From positions 13,162,001 through 13,226,000 of the forward strand of contig JARKIP010000053.1 of NCBI GenBank assembly GCA_029990175.1: DNA of 64,000 nucleotides, given 5' to 3'. Under the pieces are notes generated by a model, which saw nothing but the letters and a program-made list of their open reading frames with translations, was not told the DNA's origin and ran no database searches. Within the stretch, counting starts at the first letter, position 1. Each line of letters starts with the position of its first letter. Positions 1 to 10,149 of this stretch are shown here, in pieces. A program made the position numbers and the translations under genes. Source of the stretch: Petunia secreta. Its lineage: Eukaryota; Streptophyta; Magnoliopsida; Solanales; Solanaceae.

Positions 1-1733
1 ATATCCGGAGCAGGTGTATCTTGTTTCTTCTTTGAGCGTTGCTCCCTTTTATCCGTGCCCTCAGGTTGATTTCGTGGTGGTTGGCCACCGTCCCCGCTTC
101 CACCACTCTTGGATGGTTGCTTTGCAATCGCCATTTAAAATAGAATACCTGCATTCAAACAATGTGAAATTAGCCAATGAGTTATTCCCGAGCTCTTTAA
201 AGTAGCTAGAAACTAAGCCAATTCAAGCTAGTCGTCTACTTCTCATTGGTGCGCACGCACCCCACACTTATAGCTCAAGTGTAATCTACAAGTAATCAAG
301 TTATGCTCATAGTACGCTCATTGTAATATTCGCGAGGTACTCAGACTTCCCTCGACGCGCACTTCTTTATTCAAAACAATTCTCATGGTTAAAATTCACC
401 AAAGTGTGCAAACGGGGTCTCCACACCCCACACTTATGCTCTACTTCATCTCAAAAATATGGAGCAATATTATTTTACGCAAAGCAATCAAAACAGCCCG
501 TGAATTGCACAACGGAGCAATGGTTCGCTCAAGTAAAGTGCAAAACAACACTTCTAGTGTATGAATAAAGTGCATTGAGTGTCATTCATAAGAAAACACT
601 TTAAAATCAGCCCCATGTCCTAATTCTAACTAAGATATGTTCAACTTATGCCCCCTAATTGATTTGGCTACTCAGACTTCGCCAAAGACGTCAAAATATT
701 CATTGGGGAATTTCAACGAACACCTTGTGTGCGCAACTGTGGACAGCTTGTGTATGAACTATTTGTTGATGTTTGAACCTCCCAACTCCGGGAGCTTACA
801 TATATCCAAATTATGGTGCATCGCCACACCCCCCACAGCAAATACCAATCAAAACAAGCAAGTTTCGACATGTTTTCATCATAAACTTAATGTAAAAGCT
901 AAACCAAAGGGGAGAGGAATGGGAACAATTGGTAGCTTGACCAACAGTGGGGAGTAGCATTAGAGATGAGGGAGAAACACATGAGAGAAGATGAAGAACT
1001 CATACCTGAGAGATTGAAAGAGAAAATTGCAGCCGCTATTCCCAGCTTTGGCCCGTGTCCTGTTCTATGTTTTTGTGTTGTGTTTTGCTCGTTTCTGTTC
1101 TTTTGTTCTGTGGAATGTGTGTGTGTGTGTGTGTTGTTGTATAGACTAAGGAGTTTAAAGAAAAAATACCAGCATACAGGGGACCAAGCAACGCGCGCCA
1201 CGCTGTTTTGAGTTAATTTCAGCACTCGCACACAGCCTCCAGCGTTTTCACGATACAACACTGCTGAAAAACTTTTTTTTTTTTTTTTCAATTCAGCTGT
1301 GCATACAGCCCCTGGCGCGACGCGCAGGGGGCTGTTTTGGAGAGAAAATCAGCAAACAGGCTCGGGCGTTTCCTGCGTGCAATACTGCCTTCGTGGCTGC
1401 ATTTTTTCACAATTCTTCACTGAGCACAGCCAAGCATGCGACGCATGCAAGGCTGTGCTAGCCTAAAAACAGCGTTCTTTCTTTCTTTGCTCCATTTTGT
1501 TGTCCGAGACCGGCTATTCTATTGATCCACCTGATTTTGAGCCTCGGTACCCTGTAAGAACACTACACAAACACGTTAAACACATCAAGATTCCATTCTT
1601 TTTGTTCTTTTCTATTTTTTTTTTTTTTTTTAAATGATAATGCGAACTAACTAACTCTAAAAGCGATAAAACATGGGTTGCCTCCCATGAAGCGCTTGAT
1701 TTAACGTCGCGGCACGACGAGTACAACCCTCTT
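1..1733 (-). other. Noncoding 3' internal region of the Athila-type element
   Basis: This stretch lies downstream of pol on the minus strand. It has several short runs whose complement is TAAGTGTGGGGTG-like (near 258, 424 and 826), which resemble polypurine tracts, plus homopolymer T runs (1271-1288, 1616-1631) and a short TG repeat near 1118-1134. Small open frames here lack family resemblance and look like chance. Athila elements often have a long noncoding or env-like segment in this place, but no envelope protein was recognisable. Confidence 0.6.
1305..1458. repeat. Two GC-rich palindromes with CAGCC/GGCTG stems
   Basis: Two hairpin-capable sequences lie at 1305-1335 and 1424-1458. Both have outer arms ending CAGCC and GGCTG and an inner palindrome centred on GCGACGC (the second contains GCATGCGACGCATGC). 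Similar CAGCC/AGCATGCCAAGCATCC palindromes occur in the element's LTR at about 8190-8315, so this may be a repeated regulatory motif of the family. Confidence 0.6.
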
Positions 1734-4247
1734 TCAAGGGTCGACTAAAGAAATGGAGGATTTAAGCCTATCGACATCACCTCCCCAATATCGCTTCACT
1801 CTTTGCCCATTCACTAGAAACGACTTATCCGAGCCCGGGGCTCGCAACGCAATCGCTCCATGGGGCATCACCTTAACAATTTCAAACGGATCAGACCACC
1901 TCGACTTGAGCTTACCAGGGAAGAGCTTCAACCTAGAGTTAAATAGAAGAACTTGTTGGCCCGGCTCAAAGTGACGGTGCTGAATCCGCTTATCGTGCCA
2001 CCGCTTAGTTTTCTCTTTATATAACTTGGCGTTCTCATAAGCGTGCAACCTAAACTCATCAAGTTCATTGAGTTGCAACAATCTTTTCTCACCCGCCAAA
2101 CCCATATCAAAATTTAGCTTCTTTATCGCCCAATAGGCCTTGTGCTCAAGCTCGACTGGCAAGTGGCACGCTTTCCCATATACCAGCTTGTACGGTGAAG
2201 TCCCAATTGGAGTCTTATAAGCTGTCCTATATGCCCAGAGTGCATCATCGAGCTTGGTAGCCCAATCCTTCCTATTCGCACTGACAGTTTTCTCAAGAAT
2301 TTGCTTCACCTCTCTATTGGATACCTCAGCCTGTCCACTGGTTTGCGGATGATAAGCGGTGGCGACCTTATGCTTGACCCCGTATTTAGCTAGAAGGTTG
2401 TTCAACAACTTATTACAGAAGTGTGTACCTTCATCGCTAATCAAAGCCCGCGGAGTTCCAAACCTGGTGAAAATGTTCTTCTTGACGAAACTCACCACCA
2501 CCTTGGCATCATTAGTAGGAAGAGCAACAGCCTCTACCCACTTAGACACGTAATCCACTGCCAGTAAAATATACTTGTGACCATTCGACGAGGGGAAAGG
2601 ACCCATGAAGTCGATCCCCCACACATCAAAAATCTCCACCTCTAGAATGCCTTGTAGAGGCATCTCTTGCTTCCTGGTGATTGTGCCAGTTCTTTGACAC
2701 CGATCACACTTCTTTACAAAAGTGTGAGCATCTTTGAACAGTGTTGGCCAATAGAAACCAGACTGAAGTACTTTGGCGGCTGTTCTATCACCACCATGAT
2801 GACCCCCATAAGGAGATGCATGGCACTCTTGCAGAACAGCCTCCGTCTCTTCCTCAGGAATACATCTTCTCACCAACTGATCTGCACACACTCTAAACAA
2901 AAACGGCTCATCCCAAACATAAAATCTCACATCATGAAAGAACCGACGCTTACCTTCTGCAGTCAGATGTGGTGGCACTGCCTCACTTACCAAATAGTTG
3001 ACATAATCAGCATACCATGGGTCCGAGTGATTGGTGATGGCAAAAAGTTGCTCATCCGGGAAGGTTTCTCTGATCAACCCTCCCTCGTCCACATGCTTGT
3101 GGTTCTCCAACCTAGATAGGTGGTCAGCTACTTGATTTTCCGTTCCCTTACGGTCTCGGACCTCCAAGTCAAATTCCTGCAGCAATAACACCCAACGAAT
3201 CAGTCGAGGCTTAGCATCCTTTTTATCAATTAAGTACCTAATTGCTGCGTGGTCTGTGTAGACAATAACTTTGGTTCCCACCAAGTATGCCCGAAATTTA
3301 TCAAAGGCATACACTACCGCCAGCAACTCTTTTTCGGTAACTGTGTAATTCAATTGCGCAGGATTAAGAGTTTTGCTGGCGTAGTAAATGGAATGAAACA
3401 CCTTGTTCTTCCTTTGCCCCAGGACTGCACCAATAGCGACATCGCTAGCATCACACATTAATTCAAATGGTGCAGCCCAATCAGGAGCCACTATTATTGG
3501 CGCAGAGACCAATTTCTCTTTAAGCTCATTAAAGGCCCTCAGACAGGCCTCATCGAACACAAATGCTGCTTCTTTCTCAAGTAACCTGCACAAAGGAGTA
3601 GAAATCTTAGAAAAATCTTTAATAAACCTCCTATAGAAGCCAGCATGTCCGAGAAAACTTCGGACTCCCTTCACAGACGTGGGTGGGGGTAATTTTTCAA
3701 CCGCCTCCACCTTCGCCTTGTCAACCTCAATTCCAGCACTGGACACCTTGTGTCCCAAAACTATACCTTCACGAACCATGAAATGGCACTTTTCCCAATT
3801 TAAAACAAGGTTAGTTTCTTCACACCTAGCAAGCACTAGACCAAGGTTAGTTAGACAAGCATCAAAAGAAGATCCGAAGACAGAAAAGTCATCCATGAAC
3901 ACTTCGACAAACTTTTCCACCATATCCGTGAAAATAGCCATCATACACCTTTGAAAAGTCGCAGGTGCATTACATAGCCCGAACGGCATCCTCCTATAGG
4001 CATAGGTACCGTAAGGGCATGTAAAAGTAGTTTTCTCCTGATCTTCGGGAGCAATCCATATTTGGTTGTAGCCAGAGTAACCATCAAGGAAACAGTAATA
4101 CTCTTGGCCAGCTAGCCTATCTAACATCTGATCAATAAAGGGGAGGGGAAAGTGATCCTTTCGGGTGGCTTTATTCAATTTTCGATAATCAATGCACACC
4201 CTCCACCCCGTAACAGTTCTTGTGGGGGATAAGTTCATTATTTTCAT
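1734..4247 (-). CDS. pol: Athila-type pol: reverse transcriptase, RNase H, integrase
   Basis: An 837-codon frame carries most of the polymerase region. In order it shows RT with the fingers motif GWRVCIDYRKLNKAT, the palm box FMDDF (a YxDD variant) and MPFGLCNAPATFQ; RNase H with MCDASDVAIGAVLGQ and YTDH; an integrase zinc region (HASPYGGHH then CDRCQRTG); and an integrase core with WGIDFMGPF, ISDEGTHF and YHPQTSGQAE, so all three DDE acidic residues appear present. It ends with a GPFEIV-like integrase tail (DPFEIVKVMPHGAI). The start of RT (KKGG side) lies in the overlapping upstream frame 4189-7107. Athila gag-pol is normally one frame, so the break reflects one extra base in a five-base G run (plus strand 4224-4228). 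Apart from this the region has no stops. Confidence 0.93.
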   Translation of the reverse strand: MKIMNLSPTRTVTGWRVCIDYRKLNKATRKDHFPLPFIDQMLDRLAGQEYYCFLDGYSGYNQIWIAPEDQEKTTFTCPYGTYAYRRMPFGLCNAPATFQRCMMAIFTDMVEKFVEVFMDDFSVFGSSFDACLTNLGLVLARCEETNLVLNWEKCHFMVREGIVLGHKVSSAGIEVDKAKVEAVEKLPPPTSVKGVRSFLGHAGFYRRFIKDFSKISTPLCRLLEKEAAFVFDEACLRAFNELKEKLVSAPIIVAPDWAAPFELMCDASDVAIGAVLGQRKNKVFHSIYYASKTLNPAQLNYTVTEKELLAVVYAFDKFRAYLVGTKVIVYTDHAAIRYLIDKKDAKPRLIRWVLLLQEFDLEVRDRKGTENQVADHLSRLENHKHVDEGGLIRETFPDEQLFAITNHSDPWYADYVNYLVSEAVPPHLTAEGKRRFFHDVRFYVWDEPFLFRVCADQLVRRCIPEEETEAVLQECHASPYGGHHGGDRTAAKVLQSGFYWPTLFKDAHTFVKKCDRCQRTGTITRKQEMPLQGILEVEIFDVWGIDFMGPFPSSNGHKYILLAVDYVSKWVEAVALPTNDAKVVVSFVKKNIFTRFGTPRALISDEGTHFCNKLLNNLLAKYGVKHKVATAYHPQTSGQAEVSNREVKQILEKTVSANRKDWATKLDDALWAYRTAYKTPIGTSPYKLVYGKACHLPVELEHKAYWAIKKLNFDMGLAGEKRLLQLNELDEFRLHAYENAKLYKEKTKRWHDKRIQHRHFEPGQQVLLFNSRLKLFPGKLKSRWSDPFEIVKVMPHGAIALRAPGSDKSFLVNGQRVKRYWGGDVDRLKSSISLVDP

Positions 4248-7107
4248 TCTGCACTACGGTCATCCCTCCCTTTTTAGGGACACATTGCACTGGACTTACC
4301 CACTTGCTGTCAGAGATAGGAAAAATTATACCTGCATCTAACCATTTAATCACCTCTTTCTTTACCACGTCTTTCATGATTGGATTAAGGCGACGCTGAT
4401 GCTCCACACTTGGCTTGTAACCGTCCTCCATAAAGATCTTGTGCATGCAGAAATCCGGGCTTATTCCCTTGATATCAGCTATAGTCCAGCCAATAGCACT
4501 CTTATGCTCTCGTAGCACTCTTAACAGCTTTTCTACCTGCAAGTCAGACAACAGAGACGAAATAATCACAGGTAAAGTGTCAGATTGTCCCAAATAAGCA
4601 TACCGAAGATGCGCAGGTAAAGGTTTGAGCTCAAGCTTGGGCGCCTCTTCAATAGATGGCTTGGGTGGTGGCCCGAGCGGTCTATCTAAAGGCTCAAACT
4701 TGAGGAACCCAGTAATAAATTCACAAGAACAGTCTAAGAGCTGCAATATCTCCTCTATGTCAGCATATTCACTAGTTTCTTCTCCCAACATCAGTGCTCG
4801 CTGCAAGTCATCATTGACATAATCAGCTGGGTCAGTCGACTTCTCCTCTGGGTCATTCACTGTGATCATAGACAACTCTTCATGATGGTTAGGCATTTTT
4901 AGAGCCTTGTACACATTAAACACTGCTTCCTGATCATCCACCTTCATTGTCATCTTTCCCTCTCGGACACGGATCACAGCATCACCAGTGGCTAAGAAAG
5001 GTCGTCCCAAAATGATAGGAACTTCCTTATCTGCCTCATAGTCCAGAATAACAAAATCAGCGGGCAAAATAAATTGACCAATCTGAACCAGTACATCTTC
5101 AATCACCCCCTCAGGATAAGTAGTAGACCGATCAGCTAACTGAAGTGAGACTGTTGTTGGCTTTGGAGTACCGAGACCCAGTTGGTTGCACACAGACAAT
5201 GGCATAAGATTTATGCTAGCCCCCAGATCACATAGGGCTCGACCAACTGCCACATTGCCAACACGGATAGGAATGGTGAAACTACCTGGATCCTTCAACT
5301 TCTGAGGGAGTTTGTTCTGAACTCTGGATGTGCACTCTTCAGTAAGTGCTACAGTTTCAAATTCATTGAGCTTCCTTTTTGATGACACTATATCTTTGAT
5401 ATACTTAGCATACTTTGGAATTCCTCGGAGCACATCTACCAATGGAATATTGATACTAGTCTGACTGAGTATGCCCAAGATCTTTGTAACTGCAGGATCT
5501 TGCAGATTCTTTTGCAACCTTCGAGGAAAGGGAGGTGGTGGTCTAGCAGCAATCACTGCCTCTTGCTTTTTTGCCTCCTTCTCGACTTCGATTACTGGCT
5601 CTGGCTCTTTTCCTTTGTCAGGGTGAGACTGCTTTGGCTTCTTTGGCAATTCTTCCAGTTCTCTCCCATTTCGTAATGACACTGCTTGCACTTGTTCCTT
5701 AGGATTAGGATCAGTAGTGCTTGGCAAAGCACCAAGTGGCCTTGTATTTTGATTACTGGCAAGCTGTCCCATTTGTTTTTCTAGAGAGCGAATGGCACTG
5801 TCTTGGTTTTGCTGGAGAGTTGAAATTTTCTGGTTAAGATCAACAGCCAATTTCTGAATCATTGCCTCTATTTTTGACGTTTCAGACTGTTGCTGCTGCG
5901 GTGGATTCTGCACCTGCTGAGTATTACCTTGGGGTTGTCTGCTGCCTTGTCCGCCTTGATTACCGCCCCATGAGAAGTTAGGGTGGTTGCGAAAATTAGG
6001 CGGGTAAGTGTTGCCATACTGAGCATTTTGGTTAAAACCCCTGCCCTGCTGACCCACGTAAAATGCAGACTCTGGGTTTTCCGTGCAAATATTACTCAGA
6101 TGATCAGAACCACCACACACCTCACAGTATGGAGTTGCTTGCACTTGTTGAACCTGGGGTGGGGCCGGTTGCTGAGGTTGTGGATGTGGCTTGCTTACCT
6201 GGACAAGTACTGCATCAAGTTGCTGCTTAACAGAGTGTTGCATTGCTGCCATTTCAGCTTTCATAGCTGTCAGTACATCCACTTCCACCTTTCCACCTAG
6301 CTTGAGATTTTTACCTCTGCCTGAGTCACCATGATAATGCTGACTACCTTCTGAAATTTTGTTAAGAATGATCTCAAGCTCATCATACTGCTTCTCTAGA
6401 CTTGGTTCGCCACAATAAGCATCTAGCAAGATTTTACTATGCGACTGCAGTCCCTCAACAAAAATATGTCCCAACACCTCCTTTGATTGACCATGGTGTG
6501 GGCAGCTTCTCAATAATGCCTTGAATCTCTCCCATGCTTCACCTATCTCCTCTGATGAATTTTGACTAAATGACACTATCTCACCTCTGATCTTTGCAGT
6601 TTTGCCTGATGGAAAGAATTTGATCAGAAACTTCTTTGCCAATTCGTCCCAAGAGTTAATGGAGTTCGGTGGTTGAACCAAGAGCCACTTCTTTGCTTCA
6701 CCCAGCAAGGTGAATGGGAACATCGTCAGCCGTATGTATTCATCCGACACATCAACATATTTGTAAGTGTCGCTGATCTCCAGAAAGTTCTGCATGTGCT
6801 GCTGAGGATCTTCATTTGACAGTCCCGCGAACTGACCATTAGACTGGAATAGTCGGATCATACTCTCCTTCAGCTCAAATTTACCAGTAATGGTGGGCCT
6901 CACAATGGCCTTGGCCATGTTATCAAGAGTAGGTCTGGCCACATCCAGTATTGCGCGGTTTTGATTTCCAGCCATCTCTGCAGGTTCAGAAATAGAAGCT
7001 TTCTCTAGCTTTGCTTTGAGTCTGGCTTCCTTCCTTAGCCTATGAAAAAGTCTTTCAGGTTCTGGGTCAAAAGTGTAGAGTTTATCACCACTCTTGCTCC
7101 TTCGCAT
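4189..7107 (-). CDS. gag: Athila-type gag-protease, with the first part of RT
   Basis: A 972-codon frame. Residues about 70-260 form the retrotransposon gag domain (KKWLLVQPPNSINSWDELAK, then KFFPSGKTAKIRGEI). A CX2C zinc-knuckle-like stretch follows (CEVCGGSDH near residue 335), then a Q/P-rich linker. The aspartic protease has its active motif at ALCDLGASINLMP and its flap end at IILGRPFLAT. The frame then runs into RT (SDSKWVSPVQCVPKKGG) and is lost a few codons later at the G-run frameshift near 4226. It starts with ATG at 7107, about 100 bases inside the primer site. It would make the virus-like-particle protein and protease of the element. Being open for almost 3 kb argues for recent origin. 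Confidence 0.92.
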   Translation of the reverse strand: MRRSKSGDKLYTFDPEPERLFHRLRKEARLKAKLEKASISEPAEMAGNQNRAILDVARPTLDNMAKAIVRPTITGKFELKESMIRLFQSNGQFAGLSNEDPQQHMQNFLEISDTYKYVDVSDEYIRLTMFPFTLLGEAKKWLLVQPPNSINSWDELAKKFLIKFFPSGKTAKIRGEIVSFSQNSSEEIGEAWERFKALLRSCPHHGQSKEVLGHIFVEGLQSHSKILLDAYCGEPSLEKQYDELEIILNKISEGSQHYHGDSGRGKNLKLGGKVEVDVLTAMKAEMAAMQHSVKQQLDAVLVQVSKPHPQPQQPAPPQVQQVQATPYCEVCGGSDHLSNICTENPESAFYVGQQGRGFNQNAQYGNTYPPNFRNHPNFSWGGNQGGQGSRQPQGNTQQVQNPPQQQQSETSKIEAMIQKLAVDLNQKISTLQQNQDSAIRSLEKQMGQLASNQNTRPLGALPSTTDPNPKEQVQAVSLRNGRELEELPKKPKQSHPDKGKEPEPVIEVEKEAKKQEAVIAARPPPPFPRRLQKNLQDPAVTKILGILSQTSINIPLVDVLRGIPKYAKYIKDIVSSKRKLNEFETVALTEECTSRVQNKLPQKLKDPGSFTIPIRVGNVAVGRALCDLGASINLMPLSVCNQLGLGTPKPTTVSLQLADRSTTYPEGVIEDVLVQIGQFILPADFVILDYEADKEVPIILGRPFLATGDAVIRVREGKMTMKVDDQEAVFNVYKALKMPNHHEELSMITVNDPEEKSTDPADYVNDDLQRALMLGEETSEYADIEEILQLLDCSCEFITGFLKFEPLDRPLGPPPKPSIEEAPKLELKPLPAHLRYAYLGQSDTLPVIISSLLSDLQVEKLLRVLREHKSAIGWTIADIKGISPDFCMHKIFMEDGYKPSVEHQRRLNPIMKDVVKKEVIKWLDAGIIFPISDSKWVSPVQCVPKKGGMTVVQNENNELIPHKNCYGVEGVH

Positions 7108-7206
7108 TCAAGCTACAACCTGAAACACCCAAAGACAACTAAAACCAAAAATTAATCTTGAACAAATAATAAATAAAAGCTAATCTAGAAATTAATTAAA
7201 TCTTAG

Positions 7207-7224
7207 TCCCCGGCAACGGCGCCA
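7207..7224 (-). promoter_or_regulatory. Primer binding site, tRNA-Asp type
   Basis: On the minus strand the 18 bases read TGGCGCCGTTGCCGGGGA, complementary to the 3' end of plant tRNA-Asp. It lies six bases inside the LTR boundary at 7231. This site would prime minus-strand DNA synthesis and fixes the 5' end and orientation of the element. Confidence 0.93.
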
Positions 7225-7230
7225 AAAACT

Positions 7231-8462
7231 TGTCGCTCCAAACGCACACGCAAGTATACGCGGTCGATCAAGTAATAAAGTGATAAGAAAGTATCGTTCC
7301 CACGAGGACTATTGATTAACTATTAACTAGACAAACTTCAATTCAAGTATTGTTCAAGAGAGTTTAACTAGATTTCAAGTTGTGTTTAATTAACTAATTA
7401 ACTAAAAGTAATAGGAGTAAATAGAATGCAAGACAATTCAAGAGTTTAGATATCAGTGAGAGGGAATATTCCAGGATTATGGGACGATCACCAATCCAGT
7501 TGCACTCATCCACTAATTGAATTAATTTTACTTATCTGAGTTGCTAATCACAGGGTTGATTATACTCACAGAGCTCTTTCGATACCCTGCTCGCCTATTC
7601 AAGTCAACCTAACGCCTATATGTCTATGGAATTAGCATTAACAAGAATGCATGTGTTTTTCCTGTAAACGGATTAAGCGTGACTGTTAGGTATATTTCTA
7701 TCCTAACCGCGAAACCATTCCCCGATGCCCGGGTTCAAGAACATGCTCTATTTAATTCTATTGCAACCTACGGTTCCCACTTTCGAGTTCAACCTTAGGT
7801 TCATGGATAATACTTAACAACTGGCCAGGAAATTAAGTAATTCAGAGCAGAATTAAATAAACAACTCAATCTGATAAATTTAAGATAACTCAATCAACTT
7901 CAGAGTACAACTTTCATGGTTAACCCATAACCCTAGAATAATAGAGTTTAGCTACTCATAGACAAGTTAGCTTTCTCACAAAATAATCTAGAATTCATAA
8001 AACAATAAAGAGGGAAGAAGAATTACAACTCAATTGATGAATCTCCGTTCTCTAGCCTCTACTTTGGTTCTTGCCTCCAAAAATACGTAATCAACTAAGG
8101 AATAGCGTTCCCCAGGGTTTTATATTTCGAAATATTCTAATAATACACTTTTTAAGCTAGTCCTGGTAGCTCTGGGACTATTTTACGGCGCATACACCGG
8201 AGCATGCCAAGCATCCGTGGCTGTATGCGCTCCTTTTCTCACTTTCTTCAATATTTGCACTCTTCCCAGTCCATACAGCCTAGCATGCCAAGCATCCAAT
8301 GCTGTACCCATTGCTTCTTCCTTGTTCTTGTCCAAATCAAGCTCCAAATTCCTTCAATTTGCTCCTAAAATATCCAAACACCTCAAGTTAGTATTTTACT
8401 TTAAATCTCACATTGTTGAGCACATAATACGCTGAAAATAACACAAAAGATTTAAGAAATCA
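7231..8462 (-). repeat. 5' LTR of the Athila-type element
   Basis: Read on the minus strand the LTR begins TGATTTCTT at 8462 and ends GAGCGACA at 7231, giving TG...CA ends and about 1232 bp. A TATA-like element (ATATAAAACC, minus strand, about 8117-8127) would be the LTR promoter. U3 contains paired AGCATGCCAAGCATCC palindromes near 8203 and 8282. The right boundary is inferred from the TG end and from the abrupt switch to Tat coding sequence at 8463. Confidence 0.8.
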
Positions 8463-9131
8463 ATGCCGAGACATAAGATATACGCCCAACATCACGCAGC
8501 AGAACAAATCTGGCCTCCACGAGTATCTTCCCCAAGGAGGACAGTCAATGTTATCTCGGGTGGGATCGAAGTGGATTCCGTCACCTTCACAGCGAAGAAG
8601 TATGCGAAGGTCTCCATCACAAACACCAAGCGTCCACGATCAGAAGGGATGATAACATTTGAAGACTCCGACACAGATGGTTCGCAGTTCCCACACGTTG
8701 ATGCGTTAGTGATAACGTTACACGTGGCGGAATTCGACGTCAAGAGAGTGCTCATCGATGCGGGCAGCTCTGCGAACATTATTCAATCACGAGTTGTAAG
8801 GGAAATGCAGCTATCGGATAAGATCGTTCCGATATCTCGAGTTCTCTCCGGTTTCAACAACTCGAGTGAAAAGACCCTTGGCGAGATTACTCTTACAACT
8901 CTTGCTGAAGGGGTAGCGAAGGAGACGATATTTCATGTTGTCGATGCGGATCTAGCTTGCAATATCATCCTGGGGAGACCCTGGATCCATGATATGCAAG
9001 ATGTTCCTTCCACTTATCATCAGGTGTTGAAGTTCCCATACGAATTGGGAGTACGTGATGTTCGAGGAGAGCAACGCTCTGCTCGAGATTGCTATTTAGT
9101 GGCTCTCAAGTTGCCCGAAGAACGCAGATAG
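8463..9131 (+). pseudogene. Tat protease region
   Basis: An open 222-codon stretch carries the retropepsin motif LIDAGSSANII (about residues 99-109) and the closing motif CNIILGRPWIHDMQ. The upstream part (ISGGIEVDSVTFTAKK) matches the gag-protease linker seen in Tat elements. It is cut on the left by the Athila LTR, so the ATG at 8463 is not a natural start. A TAG at 9129 interrupts it, and the same frame then continues into RT. Confidence 0.85.
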
Positions 9132-10149
9132 CAATTACAGCGACCGGGACCAGACATGCCACACGAAGAAGCAAAGTACGAGGTCCCGGAATTCATCACA
9201 AAGCTGGACGAACGGGAAAGCCACGTGCTGACCGTGGAAGATTTGGAGTCCGAAGAATTGTTCGCAGACAAGCTGGAGCGGAAGGTCTACTTAGGGACCG
9301 AGTTGAGCGAACGCTTACGAGGAGATAGCCTCCAATTCCTCAAGGAGCGGCATACAACGTTCGCCTGGTATCATGCAGATATGACAGGTATTTCTCCAGA
9401 TATTCTCTCTCACAGGTTGAACGTCGACCCGTACCACCACCCGGTAAAACAGAAGAAGCGCCAGCAAGGAGCTTTACGGAATCAGGTCATCAACGATGAG
9501 GTCGACCGGCTGTTGAAGATCGGATCTGTACGTGAAGTCAAATATCCAGACTGGCTAGCCAACGTGGTCGTCGTACCCAAGAAAAAAGGAAAATGGCGAG
9601 TCTGCATTGACTTCACAGATCTAAACAAAGCATGTCCGAAGGATTCATATCCCCTTCCCAAGATAGACGAACTAATTGGCGCAACAGCCGGACATGAGGT
9701 GCTCACTTTCCTCGATGCATACTCTGGGTACAATCAGATATTGATGGACCACGATGACCAAGAAAAGACAGCGTTCATTAACCTGCAGAGGTACGTATTG
9801 TTATAAAGTTATGCCATTTGGATTGAAAAATGCAGGTGCAACGTATCAGCGCTTAGTCAATCGAATGTTTCACGACCATATCGGTAAGACTATGGAAGTG
9901 TACATCGATGACATGCTGGTCAAATCCAAACGAGCAGAAGACCATCTAGCGCATCTAAAAGAAGCTTTTCGAATACTCGATCAGTGCAACATGAAGCTGA
10001 ACCCGGAAAAGTGTCCATTTGGAGTCCGGTCGGGAAAATTCCTGGGCTTCATCGTTTCTCAGCGCAGAATTGAAGTCAATCCCACTCAAATCAAGACCAT
10101 AGAGTCTATTCCAGACGTACTCCACAACCGGAAAGACGTCATGTGGTAG
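9132..10149 (+). pseudogene. Tat reverse transcriptase, frameshifted
   Basis: RT is split over two frames. The first part has the fingers motifs VVVPKKKGKWRVCIDFTDLN and YPLPKIDELI and reaches KTAFIN near 9780. A frame change occurs at about 9780-9790, and the second part continues with YCYKVMPFGLKNAGATYQRL and the catalytic box YIDDMLVKS, then the thumb (GKFLGFIVSQRRIEVNP). It stops near 10149, where a few codons present in other Tat elements are missing before the RNase H connection. The YIDD residues are retained, but the broken frame means no active enzyme. Confidence 0.9.

Larger units (their letters stand above)
1..8462 (-). mobile_element. Athila-type Ty3/gypsy LTR retrotransposon, 3' LTR outside window
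   Basis: Reading on the minus strand, the order is LTR (8462-7231), tRNA-Asp-type primer site, gag-protease, RT-RNase H-integrase, then about 1.7 kb of noncoding 3' internal DNA running off the left edge. The long gag, the RT to integrase order without a chromodomain, the primer site and the long 3' noncoding tail fit the Athila group. The right edge abuts, with no gap, the protease frame of an oppositely oriented Tat element, so this copy is nested in that element. No second copy of the LTR is visible in the window, so the 3' LTR should lie left of position 1. The only clear coding lesion is a one-base shift near 4226, so the insertion looks comparatively young. Confidence 0.88.

Noticed and set aside
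637..1291. Small frames as an env-like gene of the Athila element
   Set aside because: No signal peptide plus membrane-span arrangement, low-complexity content (TG and poly-T runs) and no coherent long frame.
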